The notes under the pieces are model-generated. The model had not been told where the DNA came from. It saw nothing but the letters and a program-made list of their open reading frames with translations, and did not search any database. Source: Cannabis sativa (Eukaryota; Streptophyta; Magnoliopsida; Rosales; Cannabaceae). Taken from it: 64,000 nt of DNA. The stretch lies in NCBI RefSeq assembly GCF_029168945.1, contig NC_083610.1, forward strand, positions 78,359,580 to 78,423,579, given 5' to 3'. Both the position numbers and the translations under genes were made by a program. Shown here in pieces: positions 32,132 to 43,692 of this stretch; position 1 is the first letter of the stretch; each line of letters begins with the position of its first letter.

Positions 32132-32462
32132 CACTACAAAAAATAACTACTTTTAGTGACAATTTTTTAGTCACAACATAAATTTTTTGTGACTAAATGT
32201 GATTTTTAGTCACAATAAAATATTACTTGTGACTAAAATATAGCATTTAGTTATAAGTTATCATTAATTTAGTTTAATTAGTCACAACAAGTATTGTGAC
32301 TAAAAACACATTTAGTCACAATAAATTATAATTTTTGTGACTAATACCTTTAGCCACGGACCTTTTAATCACAACATAAGAATGATGTTTTATAATTAGT
32401 CACAACTTTTTTACTTTTAATCACAAATTTTGTTGTGACTAAAAGTAAGATTTTTTGTAGTA
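32132..32462. mobile_element. CACTA-type MITE
   Basis: The left end CACTACAAAAAAT and right end ATTTTTTGTAGTA form a terminal inverted repeat typical of CACTA (En/Spm) elements; the last base is A instead of G. The interior carries about nine exact copies of GTGACTA or its complement TAGTCAC plus several near copies, resembling subterminal transposase-binding repeats. At 331 bp and without coding potential it is non-autonomous. A 3-base target duplication could not be confirmed (TAT left, TTA right). Confidence 0.8.
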
Positions 32463-32609
32463 TTATTACCAAATTGTGCCTTCGATTATTATAATCAATT
32501 CCTCCAAACTATTATGTGAGAGAAATAATTTATTATCTAAAATTTGGGAAAAAAATTAGAAAGGAGATCGATGATTTGTTTTTTTTTTTCTAAACAGGAG
32601 ATTGATATA

Positions 32610-34225
32610 ATGTAATGTAATCGATCTATTGCTTTGTGTAAAGTAATGTATAAAATTGTTGTAAAAACTTTATTGTTGAGGATGAAAACTATCCTTGGCT
32701 CCCTCATCACATCTTTCTGAAGTGCATTTGTTCTGGGGCGCCCGATACATGACAACGTTATGGTTAATTTTGAATTACTTCATTCACTGTTTTAAAAAAA
32801 TAATGATAGAAGAGGGTTTATGACACTTAAGCTTGACATGAGTAAAACATATGACCGGGTGGAATGGGATTTCTTAGCCAGTATGATGCGACAATTTGGT
32901 TTTGTTGAAGGCTGGATTAGGGGATTGTGTGACAAACTTGGAGTATGCTTTTTTGATCAATGGTCGCCCTAAAGGAAGAGTGGTATCGACAAGAGGGTTA
33001 CAACAAGAGTGTCCTTTGTCTCGTTATTTATTTCTTTTATGTGCGGAATCATTGTCTTTGTTGATCTCTCATGTAGAAGCTAGATTTGATTTATGAGATT
33101 TAGGTGTTCTAGATCAAGGCCACGTATAATTCACTTGTTTTTTTTACTGATGATAGTCTTGTGTTTGGTAGGGCTAATGCAGACGATACTAAAACTATTA
33201 AGCGTATCCTCCTAATTTATGAGGCTTCCTCTAGTCAGAAGATTAACTTTGAGAAGTATATATGCTATCACTTTTAGTTCGAATGTGCCACAAGTGGATC
33301 GTGATGGAGTTCTACAAGTATTAGGTTTGACATCTGTTGCTACTCATGATAAGTATCTGCAATTGCCTACGGCGGTTGGTAGGGAAAAAAACAAACGTTT
33401 GAGGTCAGGAAGCGTGTTCGAGGATGGAAGTGGAGTTTATTTTCTGCATGTGGAAGGAAGGTACTTATTAAATTTATTCTTCAAGCTATTCCTACTTATA
33501 TGATGAGTATCCTTCAACTTTCTGTGGTAACTTGTGAAAAATTGAAGTCTATTGTAAGGTAATTCTAATGGGTTCGAATGGTGATAAAATGAAGATTCCT
33601 TGGGTGAAATGGGAAATGATTTTTTAGCCTAAGGCAATGGCCAAACTTGGGTTTTAGGATTTTCAACTTTTTAATCAAGCTCTTGTGGCTAAACAAGTGT
33701 GGAGATTACTTCTATACCCAGAGTCGTTACCTGCTAGAATTTTGAAACATAAATATTTTCTAAACTGTTCTATCCTAGATGCCACTGAGAAGGATGGTTC
33801 ATCTCAATCTTTCGTCGAGTTTTATTTGGGGATTGGATTTGCTTAAATGTGGCCTTCAGCGATCCATTGGAGATGGAATGCTAGTGTGGGCGTTCAAAGA
33901 CCCTTGGCCCCTACGTCTGAGGTCTTTTTAGCCAATCACGAGAAGGGTAAATGATGATTATCGTGTGAGTGATTTTATTCTTCCATCTGGTGTATGGGAT
34001 GTTGGGAAGCTTCAACAGGTATTTTTGGCCATGGATGTTGAGATAATTTTATAAATTCCATTAGCAAGGTCAGAGGCGGGGGATGGTTGGTGTTGGCACT
34101 ATAATCGGGATAGGGTTTACAATGTTAAGAGTGGCTATTCGTTGGCTTGGTCGCTTCAGTTTGACGAGGGAGTAGCTAACTCATCCCAGCTGATCCGGTG
34201 GTAGAATGGAGTAAGGAGTAGCTGA
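32610..34225 (+). pseudogene. LINE (L1-type) reverse transcriptase remnant
   Basis: Shifted frames encode MYKIVVKTLLLRMKTILGSL (near 32645), LKLDMSKTYDRVEWDFL (near 32830), VLINGRPKGRVVSTRGLQQ (near 32960), FTDDSLVFGRANADDTK (the catalytic YADD-like box, near 33145), QAIPTYMMSIL and a downstream block near 33890-34190 resembling the zinc-binding zf-RVT region (YNVKSGYSLAW). At least six frameshifts or stops interrupt it, including TGA after WNDFLAS-type segments. 5' endonuclease and 3' tail are absent. The end holds a duplicated 21-base phrase (AGTAGCTRACTCATCCCAGCT near 34168 and 34216). Dead. Confidence 0.85.
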
Positions 34226-34650
34226 CTCATCCCAGCTAAAATTTTTATATTTTAGCATTTATAATATTTTTTATTATTGATTTATGAATGTATAGTAATA
34301 TAATTTTAATAATTTTTTAATTGTGTATATATATTTATTGATTATTTAAATATTACATCAACGCAGGTAAAATTTTATCAGTTCGCCGCAGAACATAAAA
34401 TAAAAATAAATTTTAAAATATAATTTACTTCAGTAGTTTATAAAAAAAATAATAGTATTATTATGTAAGCCTTTTCCATTGTTCTTTTTTTCTTTTTTTG
34501 CATATTTGAAAAATATATATACAAATAAAAAAATATTGATTAATTTGATAATATATTAATATAAAACTATTTAAAATTAATAAAAAAAAATAAATAAAAT
34601 ACCATCATTTAAGAGTGGGAATTTTATGTTTTTTAAAAAATAAAAGTTTG

Positions 34651-34770
34651 GGAACCAATTTGTCAAAAAATAAAGTTTGAACATCAGCTTACCAAATTTT
34701 TTATAGTTTAGGAACCAATTCGTCAAAAAATAAAATTTAAGGACCAACTTATTAAAACATATATAGTTTA
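34651..34770 (+). repeat. Two degenerate tandem copies of a 60-bp unit
   Basis: GGAACCAATT(T/C)GTCAAAAAATAAA begins at 34651 and again at 34711; each copy ends in ATAGTTTA. The open frames on the minus strand (34577-34882) follow from this low-complexity repeat and are not considered genes. Confidence 0.75.
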
Positions 34771-37700
34771 GAGACATGCGGCACAAAAAAATCTTTATAT
34801 ATACACTTATTTCTTTTCTTTCCAATTTGTTTTGATTTTTTTTTAAAAAAAATAAAGTAAAATAAAATGACCAATTTACCAACTAAGTAATTTTTTTTAT
34901 ATGGATTATAATATGGTAAAAGATCTAATAGATCTAAAAATAACTCTATGGGGATACACCCTTTTATTACTCTCAACATAAGAAATAAGAATCCAAACTC
35001 CAATCACCATTTTAAAGCAAAAGATAGAACTGAGACTTCAACTTCTTCAGAAGATAAAAAAATAAGCAGATATCTTGCAAAACACCATATAGGAAAATTC
35101 TCATAATCACGAACAAGAGCACTAATACTAATAATCTCAATATTAGTACAATGAGAGCATCTATATTTAACTTTTAATATACTATAAGAAGAAGAAACTA
35201 TCTAATGAACAACTTGGGTTGAAGATGGATTTTTGTAGCAGTGACTTTGGGGTTGATAACCATCTATCTTAATATTTAGGGGTAATTTTTTTAAAAAAAA
35301 ATTACAAAAGTACGGTTTGTATGGAGTTTTTAATATTTTTACAATTTTTTACATTTTATTTACATAAAATACAGTCTTTTAATGTATTTTTATGTTATAC
35401 TCTTGTTATTTTGTTGTTAATTTTTTATTATTTGTATATTATTTTTTAAAATATTTACATAAAAAATACAAATACCTAAAAATATTACCCCCCCCCCCCC
35501 AATACCTTTACAAGGCTACTCTTACATTTTTATCTTTCATATTGTTTTAATCACACTAATATCTCTTACACGTGTTATACCAACTTCACACATTATCTAT
35601 TTCTCTAATAAAATAATAGAATTATAATACCAAATATTGTATATAAAGAATGTGTTAGATATCATATTAAGTTATTCAAAATCAGGATTTATTACTCTTT
35701 TATTGATAATTAAAAATTAACTTTTAACTTTGTAAGATTTACTTTTTAGCTAAATTAAGCCTTTTCATGGATCAGTAGTTGTTGTAGTTTTCTAGTACAC
35801 AGTAAATTTTCGTACATGCACATTTTCTATATTTTTTTTTATAATTATTGACAACAAAATTATGAGAGATTAAAATACAAACAAAACAAAAATCCAAAAA
35901 AAATAGTGGAGTTTCGTTTCAGTTTTCATTGTAGCTTTCTGTTTGAAAACTCCTCCCACAATCAAAAACATTTTTTATCCAAAAAAAAAAAAAAATGATT
36001 TCATCCATCTTCCTTAATTGCCTTCTTCCATCAACTGACCAACTTTTTTCTAATTTTTTCTTCTTTCTTCTGCTTTGTAAATGACCATTACTCGATCTTC
36101 ATCTTCCCTATCACCATTGCTGAAAAACTTCAAAAATAAGTGTTAAATCTCTTGCCAACAAATCTAAAAGCAAACGACCCGTTGTTGAAGATGATGATTC
36201 ATACTTTGCTCTGCCTACCAAAAAAAGTGATTGTCGGCCTATTAAAAAGAAATCGAAGGTTAATGTTGCTGAAAATATTTTCCTCCCTAAAGTTAAGAAA
36301 GAGAAGTTGATGAGAGTTCGAAAGTTTTTTTATCGTTTTGCCCTAACATTGCTCTAACTTTTCTTATTACTAGTTTCTTTAGGAGTCAATAATCTTATTT
36401 ATTCTATTTTTAAATATCTCTAAGGATTATAAGTTTTTTTTTTTTGCAAAAGTACTGATTATTTTTTATTTTTTAAATGACTGATTAATTGTACCACCGA
36501 GTGTGTGGTGTAGTTGGCTGGAATGCTTTGCATAAGGTTCCTCATTTGGTTGTTCTTCGGAGTTTGATTTCCCGTGGTAACACCTATCTTAGGCCTTAAA
36601 AATTATGCTATTTTAGTAATAAGACACTTTTGAAGATTCAACAAAATAGTCAATGTAATAAGAAAAGAACCAAGCGTAATTTTAGTTGCAGTTGAGTATT
36701 TTCTTGGTTGCATTCTAGTACATGTGTCAGCTTGTGTACTAGTTCTTCATATTTGTAATCTATTAAAAATGTATTGGTCAGTAGCTTCATAATTTACATA
36801 ATTCGTTCCTTAATCAAACTGTCTATTGTAAAATATGAGAAACGAAATTGCGTCTTTTTTCTGACAGTTTGAAAATTTAAGTATTGTAAGTCAACTATGG
36901 AATAACTGTCATAAAACTGTAATGCAACAGTTATATTTGCTGTGAGGCAGCTAATATTAAACCTTAAAACAGCTAATATTGCTCATATGTAATACAAACA
37001 AAACTTACCACAATCGAGTTTTCTCTGTATAAGTCGTGTTTTGCCAATTCTGAGTCCTATTTCTTAAAAAATTATAATATTGTAGTAGCACAACTATTAT
37101 TCAACTAATATAAAACTTAATTGCAACTAGAAATAGAAAATTTGAATGGCCATCGTCATGAAAAAATTTGTAAGTGTTATTTTTATCCCTGGTCAACAAT
37201 CAATTGTATCTTAATAATATTATATGGAGAAACAACTCTTAGAATTTTGTAAACTAACTTTATAACAACCAAATGAATATATTAATAAAACTACCATGTT
37301 ATAATTTTTTTAAAGAGCTTTGTGTTAGATTGTCGATATGAAACACCTGCAAATATCATAAAAACCATTGTATCATTATCATTTTGAAATTATTGATATG
37401 TCTAGTTTCCGAGCGTTAGTAAAATGTTAATGTAACTGCAATGCAACTACGCAGAATCTTAAAAACTAGAACAATGTTTCTATGTACGTGGCTCTAGATG
37501 AATTTAAATTTTCTTTATTATTCGTGATTTGATATGAATAAATTCACTATTGAAAATTTAGAAAACAACGTTAATGCAACGGGAGAAATATTAGCTAGTG
37601 TATTAATACATTTTTTTTATTTATACCTGATTTAGATTGATCAGGAACTTCAGATCTATTCACACATATCTACATTTTATGAATCTAAAAATTGATATTA

Positions 37701-38130
37701 GGAGTATTAATTTTCTGTAATTTTAATCATAATTCAGGGTTGAATTTTAGTTTCGGACTAGTTTTCTGCCCGACTTTGCATAAATCTAAAATTGTATGTG
37801 TTTGAATTTCTTACGGTCTTCTTCTCAGGTGAAGTCGCTAGAGTTTATGGTAATTCTCTGTCTAGCTTGGTTTCTTTTCATTTGGGCTACTAGTTTGGTT
37901 GCTGAAAGATGTCATTGTTGAAGAAGGTGGTTTGTGTGACTGAATGGTTAGAGTAAGAGGTATTTTTATAAATTTTTGTTGTTAGGCTGTATAAATACTT
38001 ATAGGGCATGTCCAATATATTTGTATTATTGTAATTGAGATTTACTAAGTTATTTTTGTAAATAATTTTTGTTTTAAGTATATTATTAAAAAAATTCCAA
38101 ATAAAATTGTCACGTATGATAGATTTTATT
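34771..38130. other. Long A/T-rich region without convincing genes
   Basis: No complete gene seen. Contents: a pure C13 run at 35488-35500; a lysine-rich fragment near 36143-36356 (SKSKRPVVEDDDSYFALP) that starts only after a stop at 36140 and matches no family I recognise; a SINE-like segment near 36500-36600; the rest is simple A/T-rich sequence. Confidence 0.5.
36500..36600 (+). mobile_element. Possible tRNA-derived SINE fragment
   Basis: TGGTGTAGTTGGCTGG (about 36506) looks like a tRNA box A and CGGAGTTTGATTTCCC (about 36558) like a box B. The sequence does not fold as a proper tRNA and has no clear tail or target duplication, so it is offered only as a SINE or tRNA-pseudogene candidate. 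Confidence 0.3.
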
Positions 38131-38284
38131 TAAGTCCAATTAGTATTGAGCTTATTCAATGAATAATAATTGTTTAATTAAGGTTAAATTCCTCTCTTTA
38201 ATATATTTGAGTCCAATTAGTATTGAGCTTATTCAATTAATACTCAATTGTTTAATTAAGGTTAAATTCCTCTCTTTAATAATA
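38131..38284 (+). repeat. Tandem duplication, 2 x 77 bp
   Basis: GTCCAATTAGTATTGAGC starts at 38134 and 38211, and both copies end GGTTAAATTCCTCTCTTTAA. The pair is itself flanked by GTCAC(G/A)TATGATAGATTTT at about 38109 and 38302, suggesting a larger, older duplication. Confidence 0.9.
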
Positions 38285-39740
38285 GTATTGCGCTTATTAT
38301 TGTCACATATGATAGATTTTTCTTTTTATTTGGGATTATAATATTTTATTATTTAAAATATATTTGAGTAACCTTTAAATTTATTTTATTGTAGAAAGAG
38401 TAGAAATTAATTACAAATTAAGTTTTTTTTAATATATAATATAATTTAATAGTAACCAATCAGTATATAATTGGTATCATGGGTACCTCAATATTTTATT
38501 TTATTTTTGAAATAATAAAAAAAATAATGTTCTCATATCTTAAAATAATCACATTAAAGAGTAGATCATGATGATATTTTTTTTTTAACTTAAGTGAGCA
38601 ACGATATGGTCAGAAAAGTAATTTTAAAAATCTGGTTACTTTTTTGGTTAACTAAATGAAAAAAAAAAAAAAACTACTTTTCAATGTAGTCATTTTGACA
38701 TGTAAGAAAAATATGTATTTTCTCATCAGTCGCCATAATTAAAAGTAACTATTTAGTTGCTTATGATACCGAAAGTGAAACCTATATAGAAGTAACTATG
38801 AAGTTAATTTTTCACACAACATAAAATGATTCATTCTTTTATTAATATGTATTTTTTTTATTGATAAAAAAATATTTTTTAGTTGTTTACGATGTCAATA
38901 AAAAATATTGTGATGTCGGGGTTTTTGGTGGTGACTGATGATATTTTAATTGCTAAATTAACATAATACTAATTGGTTACTTGTTTATAAAAATTTTAAT
39001 TTTATAATTATAAATTGGTGAAATGTAACTGATAAGTATATAATTGATATAGTAAGTAACTAAATAGTGACTTTAATTTTAGAAAATGTGAAAATATATA
39101 CACTTTCTACATCTTAAAATAATCATATTAAAAAAGTAAATGGCAATGATAATATTTTTGAAATTAATGATGTAATAAAAAATTATTTTTAAAGTTAGAA
39201 AAGAAATAGAAATTGATAAAGATGGAGAGAGAGACAGAAACAAGTGAAAGATAAAAGAAATAAAAATTAATAGAAATGCAACATGTATGCGTATGCTATA
39301 GTAAAGTCAAATCAACAGCAAAAAAATTAAAGGAAAAAAACAAACTCATGATCAAATTAACGGTAAATCACGGTACTCTATAATAAGTTATTTGTGTAAT
39401 TTAATTGTAAAATACGTGTATACATGTAAATTATCTATTTTATTTTAGCAATCTAATTCATTTTAATTTTCAAAATTAAATAGGCTCGTATATGCATCTA
39501 AGTCCAAAGTAAACATATAAGCACATGCACACACTGATTTGGATGGATCCTATCATGTTACTAGGTTTATACACAAATGAAAAAAAAATGTAACATTTAC
39601 CTGTTACAAATTATTTATTTGACTATTGACAATTGAACTATTGGTTAAAATTAGATCTTTGGATCTATCAACAAGTTAACCATAACAATTTAGATCAAAC
39701 AATAATAGGTTTTATAAAACAAGTTTTAATAATTAAACAA
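38285..39740. other. A/T-rich intergenic DNA
   Basis: Only simple A/T-rich sequence and short poly(A)/poly(T) runs; nothing coding or structured that I can support. Confidence 0.6.
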
Positions 39741-39972
39741 GAACATCGTATTAGGTTGTATTATATTATATTGTATTATATTGAATTAGATTAAATATCA
39801 TAGTTTTATATAATACTATGTCAAATTTTAATTTATACTAAAATATTATATATTTAGGTGTCAATAAAGGTTAATACCACATATAATTTTACATGAAAAT
39901 ATTGCATAAAATACAATTCAATATAATACAATACAATACAATATGACCTAATACGGCGTTCCAAACGAGCCC
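39741..39972. mobile_element. MITE with long terminal inverted repeats
   Basis: GAACATCGTATTAGGTTG at the left and the complement of its right end (GGAACGCCGTATTAGG) are inverted copies that continue for about 50 bases through TATTATATTG-type sequence (39741-39791 versus 39906-39962). The right end adds GGGCTCGTTTGG on the minus strand, a common plant MITE terminus. No coding content. Confidence 0.7.
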
Positions 39973-41184
39973 ATATAAAACACACACATGCAACAAACTG
40001 GATTGTTGGATATAAGATTTATTTAATTTAAATTAATCAAATAATTAAATTAATTTCAAAAAATCTAAATATTAAAATATTATTTTCAAAAAATTAATTA
40101 AAGTTAAATTAAATAATTAATTTAAAATTAAACGTATAAATTTGAAAAATTAGATTTTCAACAAACCTAAATATCTATTCAAAAATATCAACCAACTTTT
40201 CGAAATTTATGTTATTTTTAAAAGAGACTAAAATTAAATGTCTAATAAAATAAAATGATAAATAAATATCATTTATCTAATTTTATAATTTAATTTAAAT
40301 AAAATAACAAAAATTTGAAAGTTGACAAAATATCTAGTTAGATTTTTAAAATTTTCTAGATTATTTTAATTAAAAATATTTTAACTTTAATATCAAATAA
40401 GGTCATTTTATAAAATTAATTAAATAATGCAAAATATAAAATATCTGACCTTATATTTAAAAATAAGATAAAATAATCAAATTTTAAAAAATAAAGTCAC
40501 CAACTAAGCAAAAAATTAGATTTTATCCATTTTCAGGTTCAAAATCTACTAATATCTAAAATTAATTAATTAAAATAAAATTAATTAATTCTATTCTAAT
40601 AATTAGATTTGAGATTTGAAAAATAAAAATTTAGATACAAAATAACACAAAAAATTTGAAATTAACTCCATAAGCATGAAAAAATGAAAAAATGAAAAAA
40701 AAAAAATTGCATTTGGTGTGGATGGTATGTATTGCATACCATTCACACACATGCAACAGGGAGGCTGGCCGAGTTTTGCCGCACAAGGAGGCTGCCAACA
40801 GGGTATGCGCGCGCGGAATGGGGTTGTTCAGACAGCCTTGAGCGTGTTTTCTCGGACAAGAATTGTCCGAACACGCGTGCTGACCGAGTGACACTCGGTG
40901 TCCGTGCGCGTGTGTAGGTGACCATTCCCTAATTTTTTTGATTTTTCAAAAAATCATAACTAATTCAAATAAAATCGAAATCAAGTTCTGTAAAAAAGTA
41001 AATTTCTTAATTTTTTCCATACTATTCAAGAAAAATAATTCCACAACGAAATTATAATTATTTTACGTAAAAAATTTGCAAACATCATTCAATCATCAAT
41101 AAACACATAGATCAACATGAATCACATCCAAAACACATATACATTGTTTTAATCTATATTTCCTGATAGTAAATAATTACCATA
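39973..41184 (-). mobile_element. Non-coding internal/leader region of a large minus-strand LTR element
   Basis: It lies on the internal side of the primer-binding site at 41185. No gag or pol is found in any frame. Most is A/T-rich, but 40716-40920 is a sharply G/C-rich island with several perfect stem-loops. Element type is inferred as a large non-autonomous derivative (LARD-like); the left edge is uncertain and the second LTR is not recognised. Confidence 0.45.
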
Positions 41185-41196
41185 GCTCTGAGGCCA
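41185..41196 (-). other. Primer-binding site of the large LTR element
   Basis: The minus strand reads TGGCCTCAGAGC, two bases off the tRNA-iMet pattern, two bases inside the LTR edge at 41199. Confidence 0.55.
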
Positions 41197-41198
41197 GT

Positions 41199-43692
41199 TG
41201 TTAGAATATATTTTACTAGGACATAGATTTACTAAGAAGTATGTTTTTAACATCCTAAATATGACCTTCTAAAACGATAAAATTAAACACATAAAAGGTA
41301 TGATAAACCTTACATAGGTTGCAGCATAATTAAACAACTCTTTCCGCTCAGATCTCTAACCATTGGATCCTTTTTGTAGCAGAGTATAATCAAGATCTAA
41401 GCCCGACACTCCTTCAGTTGTTTGGATTCTTCACAGTCTTACACACTATGATTGAGGACTAACTTGCTATGAGCGGGCATGCACTCAATCACTAAGGCTT
41501 AAAATTATTTTATGAAGAACACTAAGGGACCGTTTGATATGCGGTGATGGGAGAAGTGGGAATGGGAATCTGAAAGTTTCCTATGTTTGGTTAGGTTTTT
41601 AATATTTTAATGTTGGCTAAGTGAAAGTGGTAGGCTTTAGTTTGGTTGGCAAGGAAAACCCAATGAAAATGTAATTTTCACTTTCCAATGCTATTGGCAA
41701 ACACATACTTTTTCATTTTAAAATTGTTTTTTTATATATATGAATACTAATGTATATAAAAATATTTAAAATATGAAGTATTTTCCTTATTTTTTTTATA
41801 TATTTTATAAAATATATTATCAATTGTATGTAAATTTACTCTTTATAATTATTTATTATTGTTATTTTTTTTTATAAAATTATATGAAAAATAATAAATA
41901 AAAATTATTTTGAACACTTAGAAAGAAAAAAAAAATATTGAATTATTAGAATTTTATAAAAAAAAAAAATTATTATTGTAAAAAAAAAAAGTGGTCACAT
42001 TTCATTCTAATGTCAACGAAACACAGTAATGTTGCTTTCTTAGGTTTATCATTCCTTTCATCAGTCTCCAAGCAATGTTAAACATACTCCCATGAAATAA
42101 AACTTGCATACAAAACGGCCCCTAAGGATTTCGAAGATTGAAGAAGAAGAAGAAAGAAGAAGTCTCAAACTCTCTAGTTGTCTAACAAGATGAAAACTAG
42201 GTTAAGAGTCATTAGTTGGATTATGAGACCATTCTTTTCCTTTTTATACTAGCTAATTCACATAGGGTTAAGGATTGAATTATTTAGAATAAAAAATGAT
42301 AAAATAATAGCAAAAATAGGACTTAGTGGCCGACCCCTATGTGGGCCCAACACTAGTTAGATTTTTGCTATTTTTCTCAACCATTTATCTATTTTTTACA
42401 AATGTCATATTTTGCAATTCTAATCCCATAAATACCAAAACTATTTATTTAATAATTAAAATTAATTATCAAATAAAATTGTCATTTATAATATTTATTA
42501 ATTAGACTCCACAAAGACTCTTGATTAATAAATAAATCCTAAAATCCTATTTCTTCACAATCAAGCCATATCTTAGTGAAAATTCATAAACTGGACATAG
42601 TCTAATTTTAGAATTATAACTGATTACTTAAAATCAACTAACTAAGTCTTACAAGCAATTTGTCTCGACTAGTATGGGGACCATGAGCCTATATAACTGA
42701 GCTTCTAATAAGCAGATCTACAATTAACCAAGTAAACTCTTTAACTTATTAATTCCTCCTTGCACCACTATAGATTTAGAATTGCACTCTCAATTATATA
42801 GTACACTCTATATATTCCACGATATAGATACGCTATGAGTTGTCCATTTGTTATAATCCTAATAATCAATGATCCTCTAGAGATGATTTACATTGAGTAG
42901 GGACAAATTTACCGTTACACCCTTCAATGCATTTTATCCTTAAAACACTTAGCTACCTATAAATGATATTTCAGTGAACTAATATAATCACTAAAATGAG
43001 CGCTCTATCATTTATCTCTATTCAGTCAAACTCGAAGGAAATTATTGTTTCACTTCTATGTCCGAATAGAAGCTATAGATTTCGTATCTATGATAATAGC
43101 TCCCACTCAATTAAACTATCATGTCCTTGCTTTATATGTCACAAGAAGAACGATTGGTCAACTTTAACGAACAGATTGAAGAACACAAATAATACAATTG
43201 AACTAGAACCTAACCATCTCAAGATTGAGATCATTTGATCTAAGATCAACTAGGTGATATTGAATTGAATAGATACTACGATAAGTTTATTATATCTAAT
43301 TCAAGTTCAATATTGGTTCCTTTCGATGCATACTCCATACGTCCAATCCAAGCTTACTTTAACCAATGACCTAAAATAGACATAGCACTTATCGAAGGTG
43401 AAAGTAAACTACATTGTAGATTATCCTATCAGTTAAACCCTGTGTACTGATAAATCATAGGAATGCATTTAATCACACAATCTTGATTACTTTTCACTGT
43501 GTTGACAACACAATAAACAAGAATATTAGTGTGATAAGGATTTAGATGAATTTATATATAAAATAAATAAATGATCACGTGAACCAAATAACACATTAAA
43601 CAAGTAATGAAATTAAATCTGTTTCTTTATTGATAATTGAATAGAAAAGATTACATTGAAATAGAGTTTTATTTAAGGCACAAAACCCAACA
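41199..43692 (-). mobile_element. Large LTR (~1.9 kb without its nested MITE), minus orientation
   Basis: The segment runs from TGTTAGAATA (41199) to AAAACCCAACA (43692), TG...CA ends with a primer-binding site inside the left edge. On the minus strand it begins TGTTGGGTTTTGTGCC. It is non-coding and interrupted by a MITE at 41526-42122. It abruptly replaces copia integrase sequence at 43692/43693, indicating insertion into the copia element to its right. The flanks CCAGT and CTTAA do not match, as expected if this is one end of a longer element rather than a solo LTR. Confidence 0.7.
41526..42122. mobile_element. Tourist-like (PIF/Harbinger) MITE nested in the LTR
   Basis: The left end GGGACCGTTTGATATGC and the complement of the right end, GGGGCCGTTTTGTATGC, match at 14 of 17 bases. 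TAA flanks the element on both sides (41523-41525 and 42123-42125), the 3-base target duplication of PIF/Harbinger elements. 597 bp, A/T-rich, non-coding. Confidence 0.85.

Noticed and set aside
35488..35500. C13 run considered as a polypurine tract of a minus-strand LTR element, like that at 63327
   Set aside because: No LTR start or pol sequence is found on either side; it is more simply a homopolymer.
36082..36360. Lysine-rich open segment considered as a gene fragment
   Set aside because: It starts with a stop at 36140, has no clear splice sites and matches no family I recognise, so it is only mentioned in the regional entry.
40732..40925. Overlapping frames on both strands of the G/C-rich island
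   Set aside because: Open frames on both strands are expected in a short G/C-rich block with few stop codons; stem-loops explain the sequence better.
41199..43692. Interpretation of the large LTR as a solo LTR
   Set aside because: Flanking bases CCAGT and CTTAA do not match, and a primer-binding-like sequence adjoins its inner edge.
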